A stretch of 29,000 bases of DNA from Glandiceps talaboti. Lineage: Eukaryota > Hemichordata > Enteropneusta > Spengelidae. The notes beneath the pieces are model-generated. The model searched no databases and was not told the origin of the DNA. It saw nothing but the letters and a program-made list of their open reading frames with translations. A program made the translations under genes and the position numbers. Position 1 is the stretch's first letter. Every line of letters begins with the position of its first letter. This document shows positions 1 to 10,037 of this stretch, piece by piece. Location of the stretch: the NCBI RefSeq assembly GCF_964340395.1, contig NC_135562.1, forward strand, positions 1,433,501 through 1,462,500, written 5' to 3'.

Positions 1-1101
1 CTAAACATACCCATCATCCTCTGGGGGAAAACTCTGATGTTATACAAAACCTACCCCTCATCCTCTGGGGGAAAACTCTGATGTTATACAAAACCTACCC
101 ATCATCCTCTGGGGGAAAACTCTGAAATTATACAAAACCTACCCATCATCCTCTGGGGGAAAACTCTGAAGTTGTACAAAACATACCCATCATCCTCTGG
201 GGGAAACTCTGAAGTTATACAAAACATACCCATCATCCTCTGGGGGAAACTCTGAAGTTATACAAAACATACCCATCATCCTCTGGGGGAAACTCATGAA
301 GTTATACAAAACATACCCATCATCCTCTGGGGGAAACTCTGAAGTTATACAAAACATACCCATCATCCTCTGGGGGAAACTCTGAAGTTATACAAAACAT
401 ACCCATCATCCTCTGGGGGAAACTCTGAAGTTATACAAAACATACCCATCATCCTCTGGGGGAAAACTCTGATGTCATACTAACCCTTCCCACCAACCTC
501 TAGAGGAGAACGCTGATGTTATACAAAACCTACCCATCATCCTCTGGAGGAGAACTCTGATGTTATACTAAACATACCCATCATCCTCTGGGGGAAAACT
601 CTGATGTTATACAAAACCTACCCATCATCCTCTGGGGGAAAACTCTGATGTTATACAAAACCTACCCATCATCCTCTGGGGGAAAACTCTGAAGTTATAC
701 AAAACCTACCCATCATCCTCTGGGGGAAAACTCTGAAGTTGTACAAAACATACCCATCATCCTCTGGGGGAAACTCTGAAGTTATACAAAACATACCCAT
801 CATCCTCTGGGGGAAACTCTGAAGTTATACAAAACATACCCATCATCCTCTGGGGGAAAACTCTGATGCCATACAAAACCTACCCATCATCCTCTGGGGG
901 AAAACTCTGATGTTATACAAAACCTACCCATCATCCTCTGGGGGAAAACTCTGACGCCATACAAAACATACCCATCATCCTCTGGGGGAAACTCTGAAGT
1001 TATACAAAACATACCCATCATCCTCTGGGGAAAACTCTGATGTTATACAAAACCTACCCATCATCCTCTGGGGGAAAACTCTGATGCCATACAAAACCTA
1101 C
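1..1101. repeat. 44-bp minisatellite carrying splice-junction copies
   Basis: About 25 tandem units of 43-44 bp, continuing past the left edge of the window. The core on the plus strand is CCCATCATCCTCTGGGGGAA. On the minus strand each unit reads as a pyrimidine-rich CCCCCAG, then AGGATGATGG, then GTAGGT or GTATGT. That is the last 10 nt of the adjacent exon (1102-1352) and its splice donor. Units differ mainly at GTAGGT/GTATGT and in having three or four A residues after the G run. One diverged unit (about 485-530) has a TAGAGGAG core. The array lies wholly in the intron that follows the exon. Confidence 0.95.
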
Positions 1102-1352
1102 CCATCATCCTCTGACAGCACTGTTTTCTTTTTGGTTTTCTTCTTTGTTTTCTTGGGCATATCAATGACATCATCAATGGCTGTTTCTTCAATAAAGGCA
1201 TCATTAGCTTTACCAGATTTAGACTGCATCTTTTTAGCATTTTTGTTATTTTTCCTTGACCTTGGTGACTCATCTTCGTTATAGATGTTAGCTGCCATCG
1301 AAGTGTCTTCACTGTCTTTTTTAATCGATTTACCAGATTTTATAGTTTGAAG
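1102..1352 (-). CDS. Lysine-rich protein (TMEM237-like?), coding exon 5
   Basis: The largest visible exon of the gene (251 nt, residues 72-154 plus 2 nt) lies between acceptor TATATTTCAG and donor GTAGGT. It begins LQTIKSGKS, passes through a Ser/Lys-rich region, then an acidic patch (EETAIDDVID), the block PKKTKKKTKKK and an acidic end (SEDD). An acidic patch, a Lys/Thr block and another acidic run resembles what I recall of the region before the membrane helices in TMEM237. Reading through the donor gives a stop at once (GGG TAG), so splicing is needed to continue. An internal ATG at about 1298 is not the start, because the frame is open back to the acceptor. The protein may instead be an unrelated lysine-rich one. 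Confidence 0.75.
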
Positions 1353-1745
1353 CTGAAATATACAGAAATTAGTTTAAAATAAAAGTATAGTATAGTATAC
1401 CATGTAGGTGTCACAACAATGACTATACCAGATTTTATGGTTTGAAGCTGAAATATACAGAAATTATGTGTAGGTATCACCGCAAAGTTTTACCTTTTCC
1501 TACCACTATTAGTTAGAATTTCAACAAGTTTTAAACCAAAATAAAAATGCATGTGTAGGTGACATGATACTTTAGGTGTTATCACTGACTCTACGGTTTG
1601 AAGCTGAAATGTACAGAAATTAGTTTTTAAAATAAAAGTATAGTATAGTATATTATGTAGGTGTCACAACAATGACTATACCAGATTTTATGGTTTAAAG
1701 CTGATATGTACTGAAATTAGTTTGTGTAGGTGTACATAACAATTC
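1353..1745. repeat. Intronic duplications of the exon-5 acceptor
   Basis: The sequence around the exon-5 acceptor (plus strand: AGATTTTATRGTTTGAAGCTGAAAT) occurs again with the acceptor CTG at about 1448, 1604 and 1701. Copies alternate in a composite A-B-A-B pattern of about 92 and 64 bp blocks; the A blocks share an AAAATAAAAGTATAGTATAG stretch. On the minus strand three copies keep a TTTCAG or TATCAG and the first 20 or so bases of the exon. Confidence 0.8.
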
Positions 1746-1847
1746 TTTATAATATCATACACATGTACAAATGTAGTGTATTGTGTACACATGTACAAAT
1801 GTAGTGTAGTTAATATATGATGTACACATGTAGATTATCTGATTGTG
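1741..1847. repeat. Degenerate TGTACACATGTA repeats
   Basis: Three imperfect copies of a TGTAC(A)ACATGTACAAATGTAGTGTA motif within the intron between exons 4 and 5. They are partly palindromic (ACATGT). Confidence 0.5.
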
Positions 1848-2035
1848 AGACAATAGACCTTGTTTAGTGGTAAACAATCTATTTATGTCTTACCAGACAA
1901 TAGACCTTGTTTAGTGGTAAACAATCTATTTATAACTTACCAGACAATAGACCTTGTTTAGTGGTAAACAATCTATTTATGACTTACCAGACAATAGACC
2001 TTGTTTAGTGGTAAACAATCTATTTATGACTTACC
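1848..2035. repeat. 47-bp tandem repeat anchored on exon-4 donor
   Basis: Four units with starts at 1848, 1895, 1942 and 1989, exactly 47 bp apart. Each unit runs AGACAATAGACCTTGTTTAG and ends in TATTTATGACTTACC or a one-base variant. On the minus strand the unit starts GGTAAGTCATAAATAG, which is the exon-4 donor and the intron sequence behind it. The last unit merges into the real donor at 2028-2034. Confidence 0.92.
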
Positions 2036-2083
2036 AACATTTCTTCACTTGCTTTCTTCTTTGTTTTCTTCTTCTTACCATCA
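2035..2083 (-). CDS. Lysine-rich protein (TMEM237-like?), coding exon 4
   Basis: The exon is 49 nt between acceptor CATTGCAG and the near-consensus donor GTAAGT. It encodes DGKKKKTKKKASEEML (residues 56-71) after completing an Asn codon (AA|T), and ends on a whole codon. The lysine/threonine blocks match those in exon 5. Its donor and the first part of the next intron are repeated four times in tandem (1848-2035). Confidence 0.7.
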
Positions 2084-2159
2084 CTGCAATGCCAAGAATC
2101 AGTTTATATATTAGAAACTCAGAAGTACAAAATGTACATATACATCATTTTCTATCTTA

Positions 2160-2999
2160 GATGATAAAGTTTCAATTCCACGTTTTCACATTATTTTGTG
2201 TTATGTTACCAGTGGAGCCATAAGGATTACATGAGATTATTCTGAACAAACTTTTTTTTAGCTTCACTAGAGACCTTTTTGTTACACCTAAATATTAAAC
2301 CTATCTTGAAATGAGCCGATAAACTCCATCATCACAAACCATGGCCTCTATTATGGCACTGTCCAAAACATGCTGTCAACAGCATTATTTTGCAGTGTTG
2401 CGGAAGAAATAACAACTCTGGTTTGCAAAAATGATAAACCCCTCTGTACACGTACACTCTACATGTAAACTGTTACATTCTTCTACAAGATTTAAAGCCC
2501 AGCTATGAATTGCAGTCACTTATCATGCAACAAGGCCAGAGACTATTAGTTTGGTCAATGTGCAACTTACAAGGCCGTTGGTTGTGCCTCAGTGAACTTA
2601 ATGTTTACAAATACTAATTTCACAAACAGACCTCAACAACATTAGGTGTATAACAATTACAAAGACGGATTTTCAGACACAAACAAGTCTCAACATGAGC
2701 TAAATATCAGATGACCATGCAAGTGATGTTGAAAATAGTGCTGGGAGATGAAAACTGTAACAGGATACTGTAAATAATGACATGGGGTATGCCCTTTGCA
2801 ATCAGATAATGTTATAACTGTACATTGTCTATGTGTGCCTCACTGTCTGTACAGGAGATATAATTAATATGCAAATAAACCAGTTCCAAAGTACATGTAC
2901 ATGTATATGTAACATTATATAGTATTTTGTACAACTGTATTGCATTGGCTTGTGACATGTTCTGTTGACAATGGCATTGTCCATCAGTGACGGTTATGT
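2160..2999. other. Intron 3, left part, no gene seen
   Basis: AT-rich intron sequence between exon 4 and the 51-bp minisatellite. I see no exon with good splice sites, and the exon 3/exon 4 phases already match without one. It contains a possible small inverted-repeat element (2328-2435). Confidence 0.5.
2328..2435. mobile_element. Possible short inverted-repeat element (MITE-like)
   Basis: The left arm ATCATCACAAACC and the reverse complement of the right arm (ATCATTTTTGCAAACC) match imperfectly. A related arrangement, with GCAAACC near both ends and GAAATAACA inside the right arm, is seen at 22793-22900. No target duplication is clear. Confidence 0.35.
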
Positions 3000-3004
3000 T
3001 ACTG

Positions 3005-5430
3005 TACCTCAGGGACACTGAGCCCTCTTGTAATTTCTGAGTTCTCTCCGAACAAGGTAACAGGGTCAGTGAGCCCTCTTGTAATTTCTGAGTTCTCTCT
3101 GAACAAGGTAACAGGAACACTGAGCCCTCTTGTAATTTCTGTGTTCTCTCTGAACAAGGTAACAGGGACACTGAGCACTCTTGTAATTTCTGAGTTCTCT
3201 CTGAACAAGGTAACAGGAACACTGAGCCATCTTGTAATTTCTGAGTTCTCTCTGAACAAGGTAACAGGAACACTGAGCCCTCTTGTAATTTCTGTGTTCT
3301 CTCTGAACAAGGTAACATTGTCACTGAGCCATCTTGTAATTTCTGTGTTCTCTCTGAACAAGGTAACAGGGTCACTGAGCCATCTTGTAATTTCTGAGTT
3401 CTCTCTGAACAAGGTAACAGGGTCACTGAGCCATCTTGTAATTTCTGAGTTCTCTCTGAACAAGGTAACAGGGGTACTGAGCCATCTTGTAATTTCTGAG
3501 TTCTCTCTGAACAAGGTAACAGGAACACTGAGCCCTCTTGTAATTTCTGTGTTCTCTCTGAACAAGGTAACAGGGTCACTGAGCCATCTTGTAATTTCTG
3601 AGTTCTCTCTGAACAAGGTAACAGGGACACTGAGCCCTCTTGTAATTTCTGTGTTCTCTCTGAACAAGGTAACAGGGGTACTGAGCCCTCTTGTAATTTC
3701 TGTGTTCTCTCTGAACAAGGTAACAGGGTCACTGAGTGCTCTTGTAATTTCTGTGTTCTCTCTGAACAAGGTAACAGGGGTACTGAGCCCTCTTGTAATT
3801 TCTGTGTTCTCACTGAACAAGGTAACAGGGGTACTGAGCCCGCTTGTAATTTCTGTGTTCTCACTGAACAAGGTAACAGGGGTACTGAGCCCTCTTGTAA
3901 TTTCTGAGTTCTCTCTGAACAAGGTAACAGGGACACTGAGCCCTCTTGTAATTTCTGAGTTCTCTCTGAACAAGGTAACAGGGACACTGAGCCATCTTGT
4001 AATTTCTGAGTTCTCTCTGAACAAGGTAACAGGAACACTGAGCCCTCTTGTAATTTCTGTGTTCTCTCTGAACAAGGTAACAGGGTCACTGAGCCATCTT
4101 GTAATTTCTGTGTTCTCTCTGAACAAGGTAACAGGGTCACTGAGCCATCTTGTAATTTCTGAGTTCTCTCTGAACAAGGTAACAGGGTCACTGAGCCATC
4201 TTGTAATTTCTGAGTTCTCTCTGAACAAGGTAACAGGGGTACTGAGCCATCTTGTAATTTCTGAGTTCTCTCTGAACAAGGTAACAGGAACACTGAGCCC
4301 TCTTGTAATTTCTGTGTTCTCTCTGAACAAGGTAACAGGGTCACTGAGCCATCTTGTAATTTCTGAGTTCTCTCTGAACAAGGTAACAGGGACACTGAGC
4401 CCTCTTGTAATTTCTGTGTTCTCTCTGAACAAGGTAACAGGGGTACTGAGCCCTCTTGTAATTTCTGAGTTCTCTCTGAACAAGGTAACAGGGTCACTGA
4501 GTGCTCTTGTAATTTCTGTGTTCTCTCTGAACAAGGTAACAGGGGTACTGAGCACTCTTGTAATTTCTGTGTTCTCTCTGAACAAGGTAACAGGGGTACT
4601 GAGCCCTCTTGTAATTTCTGTGTTCCCTGTACTAGGTAACAGGGACACTGAGCCCTCTTGTAATTTCTGTGTTCTCTCTGAACAAGGTAACAGGGGTACT
4701 GAGCCCTCTTGTAATTTCTGTGTTCTCACTGAACAAGGTAACAGGGACACTGAGCACTCTTGTAATTTCTGTGTTCTCTCTAAACAAGGTAACAGGGGTA
4801 CTGAGCCCTCTTGTAATTTCTGTGTTCTCACTGAACAAGGTAACAGGGGTACTGAGCCCTCTTGTAATTTCTGTGTTCTCACTGAACAAGGTAACAGGGG
4901 TACTGAGCCCTCTTGTAATTTCTGAGTTCTCTCTGAACAAGGTAACAGGGACACTGAGCCCTCTTGTAATTTCTGAGTTCTCTCTGAACAAGGTAACAGG
5001 GACACTGAGCCCTCTTGTAATTTCTGAGTTCTCTCTGAACAAGGTAACAGGGACACTGAGCCCTCTTGTAATTTCTGAGTTCTCTCTGAACAAGGTAACA
5101 GGGGTACTGAGCCCTCTTGTAATTTCTGAGTTCTCTCTGAACAAGGTAACAGGGACACTGAGCCCTCTTGTAATTTCTGAGTTCTCTCTGAACAAGGTAA
5201 CAGGGACACTGAGCCCTCTTGTAATTTCTGAGTTCTCTCTGAACAAGGTAACAGGGACACTGAGCCCTCTTGTAATTTCTGAGTTCTCTCTGAACAAGGT
5301 AACAGGGACACTGAGCACTCTTGTAATTTCTGTGTTCTCTCTGAACAAGGTAACAGGGGTACTGAGCCCTCTTGTAATTTCTGTGTTCCCTGTACTAGGT
5401 AACAGGGTCACTGACCACTCTTGTAATGTG
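3005..5430. repeat. 51-bp minisatellite, about 47 copies
   Basis: About 47 head-to-tail units of 51 bp (plus-strand core TCTTGTAATTTCTGAGTTCT then CTCTGAACAAGGTAACAG). Because 51 is a multiple of three and the unit lacks stops in several frames, long overlapping ORFs of up to 770 codons appear on both strands. Their products are only 17-residue repeats. Variation is confined to a few positions (GAG/GTG; GCCC/GCCA/GCAC; GGGACA/GGGTCA/GGGGTA/GGAACA). The array lies in the intron between exons 3 and 4 of the lysine-rich gene, so it is not expected to be translated. Two units carry the variant CCCTGTACTAGG (about 4625 and 5388). Confidence 0.95.
3225..4550. repeat. 15-unit higher-order duplication inside the 51-bp array
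   Basis: Eleven consecutive units from 3225 to 3785 show the same order of variants as the eleven units from 3990 to 4550, apart from two units. The shift is 765 bp, or 15 units. The order was read from the variable positions of each unit (Pro/His/Ala/Thr, Glu/Val and Thr/Ser/Val in the plus frame). Confidence 0.8.
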
Positions 5431-5769
5431 TGTGAAAGTCCTACATGAGTTCTTAAAAGAGCATTACACTGTGGATAGGCATATTTGATTACTGGTAGTT
5501 GCTAAAACAGTACAATGAAAATAACACAGAAAATGACTGGTAACTCATTCATGTCTTCTATCTTCACATTCAAATACTCAAGTCTCAACTATTTTAACCC
5601 TCACTTCTGGCTCCAAATCAGTTTGTGAACAGCACTCCTAGTGGCCAAATCATGAAATCTTTTATCTCCCTGACAACAGGAATCTGACATACTGACTCTT
5701 AGAGAACCAATTACAGATCAAAAACTACTGCATTGTGTCTAGTAAAATATCAAGATTTTTAATTCTTAC

Positions 5770-5833
5770 TTTTTTGATTTGTCAACTGCAGCTTTGTAGA
5801 GTTCGTGTATAGCGGTGTGGTCTGACTGTGGTG
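5770..5833 (-). CDS. Lysine-rich protein (TMEM237-like?), coding exon 3
   Basis: The exon is 64 nt between acceptor TGTTCTTTTCAG and donor GTAAGA. It encodes PQSDHTAIHELYKAAVDKSK (residues 35-54) with 2 nt left at each end for the split codons. The piece has a short amphipathic helix character (HELYKAAVDK). It is too short to stand out as an ORF; the call rests on good splice sites and on phase agreement with the exons on both sides. The intron that follows holds the 51-bp minisatellite. Confidence 0.65.
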
Positions 5834-6643
5834 CTGAAAAGAACAAACAAGAGAAAAGCCTTCAGAAAACAATAAATATAGTAACATAAAATGTATGCAA
5901 TATTACTATGGCAACCATACTATTAGCAAACCTAGATACATGTAAACACAAACTAAACCATGATGTCATACTTTACACATGTAGGTGATAGTGGCACTTC
6001 AGTGGATATAAATATGGACTCTGTCACCATGATACATGTACATGTACTGTATAGTGTAAACATTGGTGAAGTGGAAGTCCTGAAAATGCACACTGAAAGA
6101 TCATGGAAGGAGTTAAAGTAACATAGAATGTACATGTAGTTTCCCATAGAATCTACCTGAATTTAGTTTTGGCAACTGTGAACTGGTACTGGTAGATTTT
6201 ACCTACACTAACCGTCTTTGCCAAAAACATGTATACATTGTAACATTTAACAAATATTAACTTCATCTAAGTCAGAGTATACCTACATTTATGCATACAT
6301 TAATATTTTTATTTGTTTAATTAATTATATAATACAGCTCTGTATTAACTATTCTTTCATTCTCTTTAATTTTTATTGTATTTCATAAAAAGAAACAAAA
6401 GGAATATACCAAAAAACAAAGTACAAATAAAACACAAGACTAATATGTGTATGTGACCAGAAACATCTACATGTCAAAATACATACATATTATATAGTAG
6501 GCGGTTTTCATTTATATATCAATGTGTTTACTAACTATATTCCTACATGATGCTAACATAATGACCATTCTTTCATTACTACATGTACATTGTATGGCAT
6601 GGCATGGAATGAGCAGTGTGTGCAGAGTGAAATGACTTCTTAC
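5834..6643. other. Intron 2, no gene seen
   Basis: AT-rich sequence with scattered ACATGTACATGT motifs. A 64-codon open stretch on the minus strand (5953-6147) has no splice or composition support. Confidence 0.5.
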
Positions 6644-6730
6644 TTTCAGCAGTGTCTTGTTCATTCTCTTTGTCTGTTGGTTTAGACTTCTTCTTTTTCT
6701 TCCTTGGTAGTGGTCTTTCTGCCACTAGAT
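6644..6730 (-). CDS. Lysine-rich protein (TMEM237-like?), coding exon 2
   Basis: Acceptor ATCATTTTCAG and donor GAAA|GTAAGA bound 87 nt that encode residues 5-33. The content is L-V-A-E-R-P-L-P followed by R-K-K-K-K-K and then an acidic, Gln-rich stretch ending DTAE. A proline-rich start leading into a lysine run near the N-terminus is what I recall of TMEM237 proteins (Pro-Leu followed by a basic block). The exon ends with one base of a Thr codon completed in exon 3. This stretch also stays open a little beyond both splice sites, so an unspliced small ORF is visible, but the phased junctions argue for an exon. Confidence 0.7.
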
Positions 6731-8559
6731 CTGAAAATGATATGATGAAAAAACCATACAATTATGAACAACAATGAGATGATGTGTAAAAATTATAAAT
6801 ATCCAAACACTTATTATACTAACTATTATATCATATTAAAACCTACACTGACTGCATCTATGTTTTTTGACACTATTTCATAAGATATAATGACTTATTT
6901 AATATATTAATATTATATACATTGAATGATATTGGATATCACCAGTGAGTAAACAAATTTGTGCAGTTGTACGCATAGAATTATGCAATAACCCAATCAA
7001 CTTGATTTTTGGGTCCACATCCAAAAACCAGCAGTCCCAATGCAATCATCAACCGGTCACTATACATGAACTACTTATAGATAAAACCTAGCTACCTTTA
7101 CTTGACATTTATAATTTGCATATTTATCAGCATTTTAATAATTTTCAGTACATAAATTATTTGTGTGATTGAAAAAATAATACTCATGATCTAAATTCTA
7201 GCCAGTACCTGCAGATTTAAATGAATTGAATATGAACAAATAATGGAGGAAAGCTGATTTTATCAGTTCTGAACACTGGAAATGTGGAATGTGATTAGAT
7301 TTATTTAGTGGAGAATTTGACTTGAACTTGAAGGTGGATTCAAAACGTAAATTTCAACATTTCAAAATAATGTGGTCTGAGTAAATGTTGATCCATTTAA
7401 CTACTATTTTCAATGTAATGAGTAATGATACATGTATGTGTACCTGTATGTATGACATGTCATGAGATACATTTGTAGGCAGTGTGCCCTCTAAGCCAAT
7501 TTGACGCACCACTGATGCACACAATTTGTAGTAACATACCAAAATTTGGTGTTCCCTTATCTCTTACTAGTACTAGTAGTAATGTATGTGGTGACTCACA
7601 AGAGATCCCAGTTTTCCTCATTTTGACTCACAACAACAAAATTTGGCTATCATAAGAAGGCACACTGGTGTTGAACTTGGGTATAACAATACTTATGTAC
7701 ATGTATGTATATAGTAACATGCACATGTAGTTCCAAGCAATAACTTTGATTTGAGTACTCAGTACAGTTATATTTGGTTGGTATTTCTTTGTTCTCAGTC
7801 AGATATCCAAAAGCCCTAAATGTTGCTCTAGGTTTACAGAGTCATACATTTATATTGGTAGTTTGAATATGGGAAATAACCATAAGATATACATAAGTAT
7901 GACACTCTTGCTACATGGACTTTTGCCCACACTGTCTAACTCTAATCACGACGAAGCCCGGGTATCCAGGTAGGAAGGGCACAAATGTCCACACATGGGA
8001 GTGACTAACTTGTAAGAATTCAATAACTTCATACAGCACGCAAAAAGTCTAACTACAAGTTTGGATAAATATCGTGAACTGGGCTATATGCAGGTTGTTA
8101 CCGACAACGACAATCGCAAACGTACATGGCCCGTAACTACGACAACACCCTGGTAGCGTCAGCTACCGTGACCCTTTGACCCTTCAAAACACTAGTTCCG
8201 GGGTAGCATTTCCATACGATTTTACACACGAAACGAGGTTCTTTTATGGTTAATAAAGTTCATTATCAATTCAAATTATCACATGGTATGGGTTCGTCCG
8301 CATACGACACAAAATGAAGTTTAAAGTTTCGATTGGAACGGTCAGATCATGGTCAAATTAACGTCAACTGTGAATCATCGAGTGAATAGTGTTTCCCGTG
8401 AACAATAACTCCCAGTCAAAATGGGTCTTGAAAACATCAACCCATAAATTCTGCCAAATATTGCTATGCTCTCCTAAATTTTAATGTTAAATTTCCCACT
8501 TTGTACCAAAGTGTTTCAAGAACTGACGAAATATGAGAATTTTTCAAAATAAATCTTAC
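6731..8559. other. Intron 1 of the lysine-rich gene
   Basis: AT-rich in 6731-7900, becoming more GC- and CpG-rich in about 7940-8400 near the first exon. No further exon is supported. GTTACCGACAAC at 8097-8108 resembles an RFX X-box without spacer (one mismatch), which would suit a ciliary gene, but a single such match is weak. Confidence 0.4.
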
Positions 8560-8572
8560 CTTCGACGTCCAT
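8560..8572 (-). CDS. Lysine-rich protein (TMEM237-like?), coding exon 1
   Basis: The exon reads ATG GAC GTC GAA G and then the donor GTAAGA. It supplies residues M-D-V-E and the first base of an Asp codon completed by AT at the start of the next exon (G|AT). This ATG was chosen because the donor follows directly and the phase fits exon 2. A CCAAT box in the right orientation lies about 75 bp upstream (8646-8650). The exon is very short, which is common for first coding exons, and the call depends on the phase match. Confidence 0.6.
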
Positions 8573-8645
8573 GTTTGTTAGTATTTGGATTAAAATTGCA
8601 GCCGTTAGAGGGCCCTAATAGACCGCAAACTCAACAAGCTCTGTG

Positions 8646-8650
8646 ATTGG
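8646..8650 (-). promoter_or_regulatory. CCAAT box upstream of lysine-rich gene
   Basis: GATTGG on the plus strand gives CCAATC on the minus strand about 75 bp upstream of the proposed start codon, a usual CCAAT-box position. CpG-containing sequence and a GACGTC (in exon 1) are close by. No TATA box was seen. Confidence 0.35.
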
Positions 8651-9006
8651 ACAGTATTTAGAAACCTGTAACGTCAATATTAAGGGCATAATGATCTTAG
8701 ACACCACTGATGTGCAGTTTTTATCCATATTCAGGTGTATTTCTACGACTCTTGTGAAAACCATACTGTTTACGCCATTTTTTTTACGAATATGAAGAAA
8801 TTACCGACATTATATGACCTCCAAAGACGACGCTATTAACCAATGAAAAACAAGGTATTTTACAGCAGAACTAGCTGGAGAATCATGGGATATATACAAG
8901 ACACCCTTGCTCCTTTTAAATTAACCGCCAAGTTCGCTCGCAATATTCTAACTCTTATCCGGATGAAAATGTACATGTACATGTACATGTATATGATGCT
9001 ACGAGG

Positions 9007-9054
9007 TTCGACACGTCATCTCCATAGCGGAGAGGGAAAAACGTGTCGAACTTC
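9007..9054. repeat. Nested inverted repeat (hairpin)
   Basis: GTTCGACACGT and ACGTGTCGAAC are perfect 11-bp inverted arms. Between them TCTCC-ATAGC-GGAGA forms a second nested stem. The sequence is GC-rich against AT-rich surroundings. Confidence 0.8.
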
Positions 9055-9638
9055 ATAGCATATACATCCAGAGCTAGTAATATTCCTGATATTAAAGTAT
9101 GATGTAACGTTTACACCCAGGGGAAATACACCGTTGCCTACGTATACTTCACTATTTGCCTTGAAACACGAACACAAATTTCCCGGACAAATTTAGTCAT
9201 TCCCAAAGATTTTGAATATTATACATTTATAATACTTAAAATGCAAACCACTGATTTAAATATTTCATATATTTCACATGGTTTATTAGACTCTCGTTTC
9301 TTGTGAAAAAAAAACTATTTAGTAATAATATAGCCTTCCAGATTAGCCTACCCTTATTTTTTCGTTGGAGTGGCATTGGTAAAGTGTTAACTGGATACCA
9401 AATCACACAAGACCAATGTGGCACTAAGGTGGTACTCTTTGTGAAGTCTAAGCCTATACTATATTCGATTCCTATAGTACAGGAGTAACAGAGATTTTTT
9501 TTCTTGAGGGCCATTATGAAGATATAAATGCGTTAATTACCGTTTCATACATAAATACAAGTTCCAAAGTGATGTACAGTGGACAAAGTTCTCGCCTTCA
9601 AACACATCACACTCAGGCTTAGTTATGTTTATGAAATT

Positions 9639-10037
<399 letters not shown>

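Larger units (their letters stand above)
1..8572 (-). other. Locus of 5-exon lysine-rich gene, 3' end outside window
   Basis: Span of a minus-strand gene whose start codon is at 8570-8572 and whose visible exons are 8560-8572, 6644-6730, 5770-5833, 2035-2083 and 1102-1352. All four internal junctions keep the frame: split codons G|AT, A|CA and AA|T, then a phase-0 junction. They give 154 codons plus 2 nt with no stop. Each intron starts GTAAG on the minus strand and ends CAG. Introns are about 1.8, 0.8, 3.7 and 0.7 kb. Known of the family: TMEM237 has a basic, lysine-rich cytosolic N-terminal half and four membrane helices in the C-terminal half; here only the N-terminal half would be visible. 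Identity as TMEM237 is inferred from layout and composition, not from an alignment. Confidence 0.7.
8573..9638. other. Intergenic region, no gene seen
   Basis: Upstream region of the lysine-rich gene. Short ORFs on both strands (8843-9058 and 9236-9514) lack recognisable motifs. It holds the TGTACATGTACATGTACATG run at about 8970 and the palindrome at 9007-9054. Confidence 0.45.

Noticed and set aside
1-1101. CRISPR-like regular array
   Set aside because: Units are nearly identical throughout with no unique spacers, and the context is an intron-containing animal genome. The same applies to 3005-5430.
3005-5430. Long repetitive ORFs (561-770 codons minus, 618 codons plus)
   Set aside because: All come from a 51-bp unit without stops, lie in an intron whose flanking exons are in phase, and overlap each other on both strands.
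8661-8672. GAAACCTGTAAC as an RFX X-box in the promoter
   Set aside because: It fits the consensus poorly in its first half-site; the match at 8097-8108 is better but also weak.
8843-9058. 71-codon plus ORF
   Set aside because: No motif; it runs through the ACATGT repeat and the hairpin.
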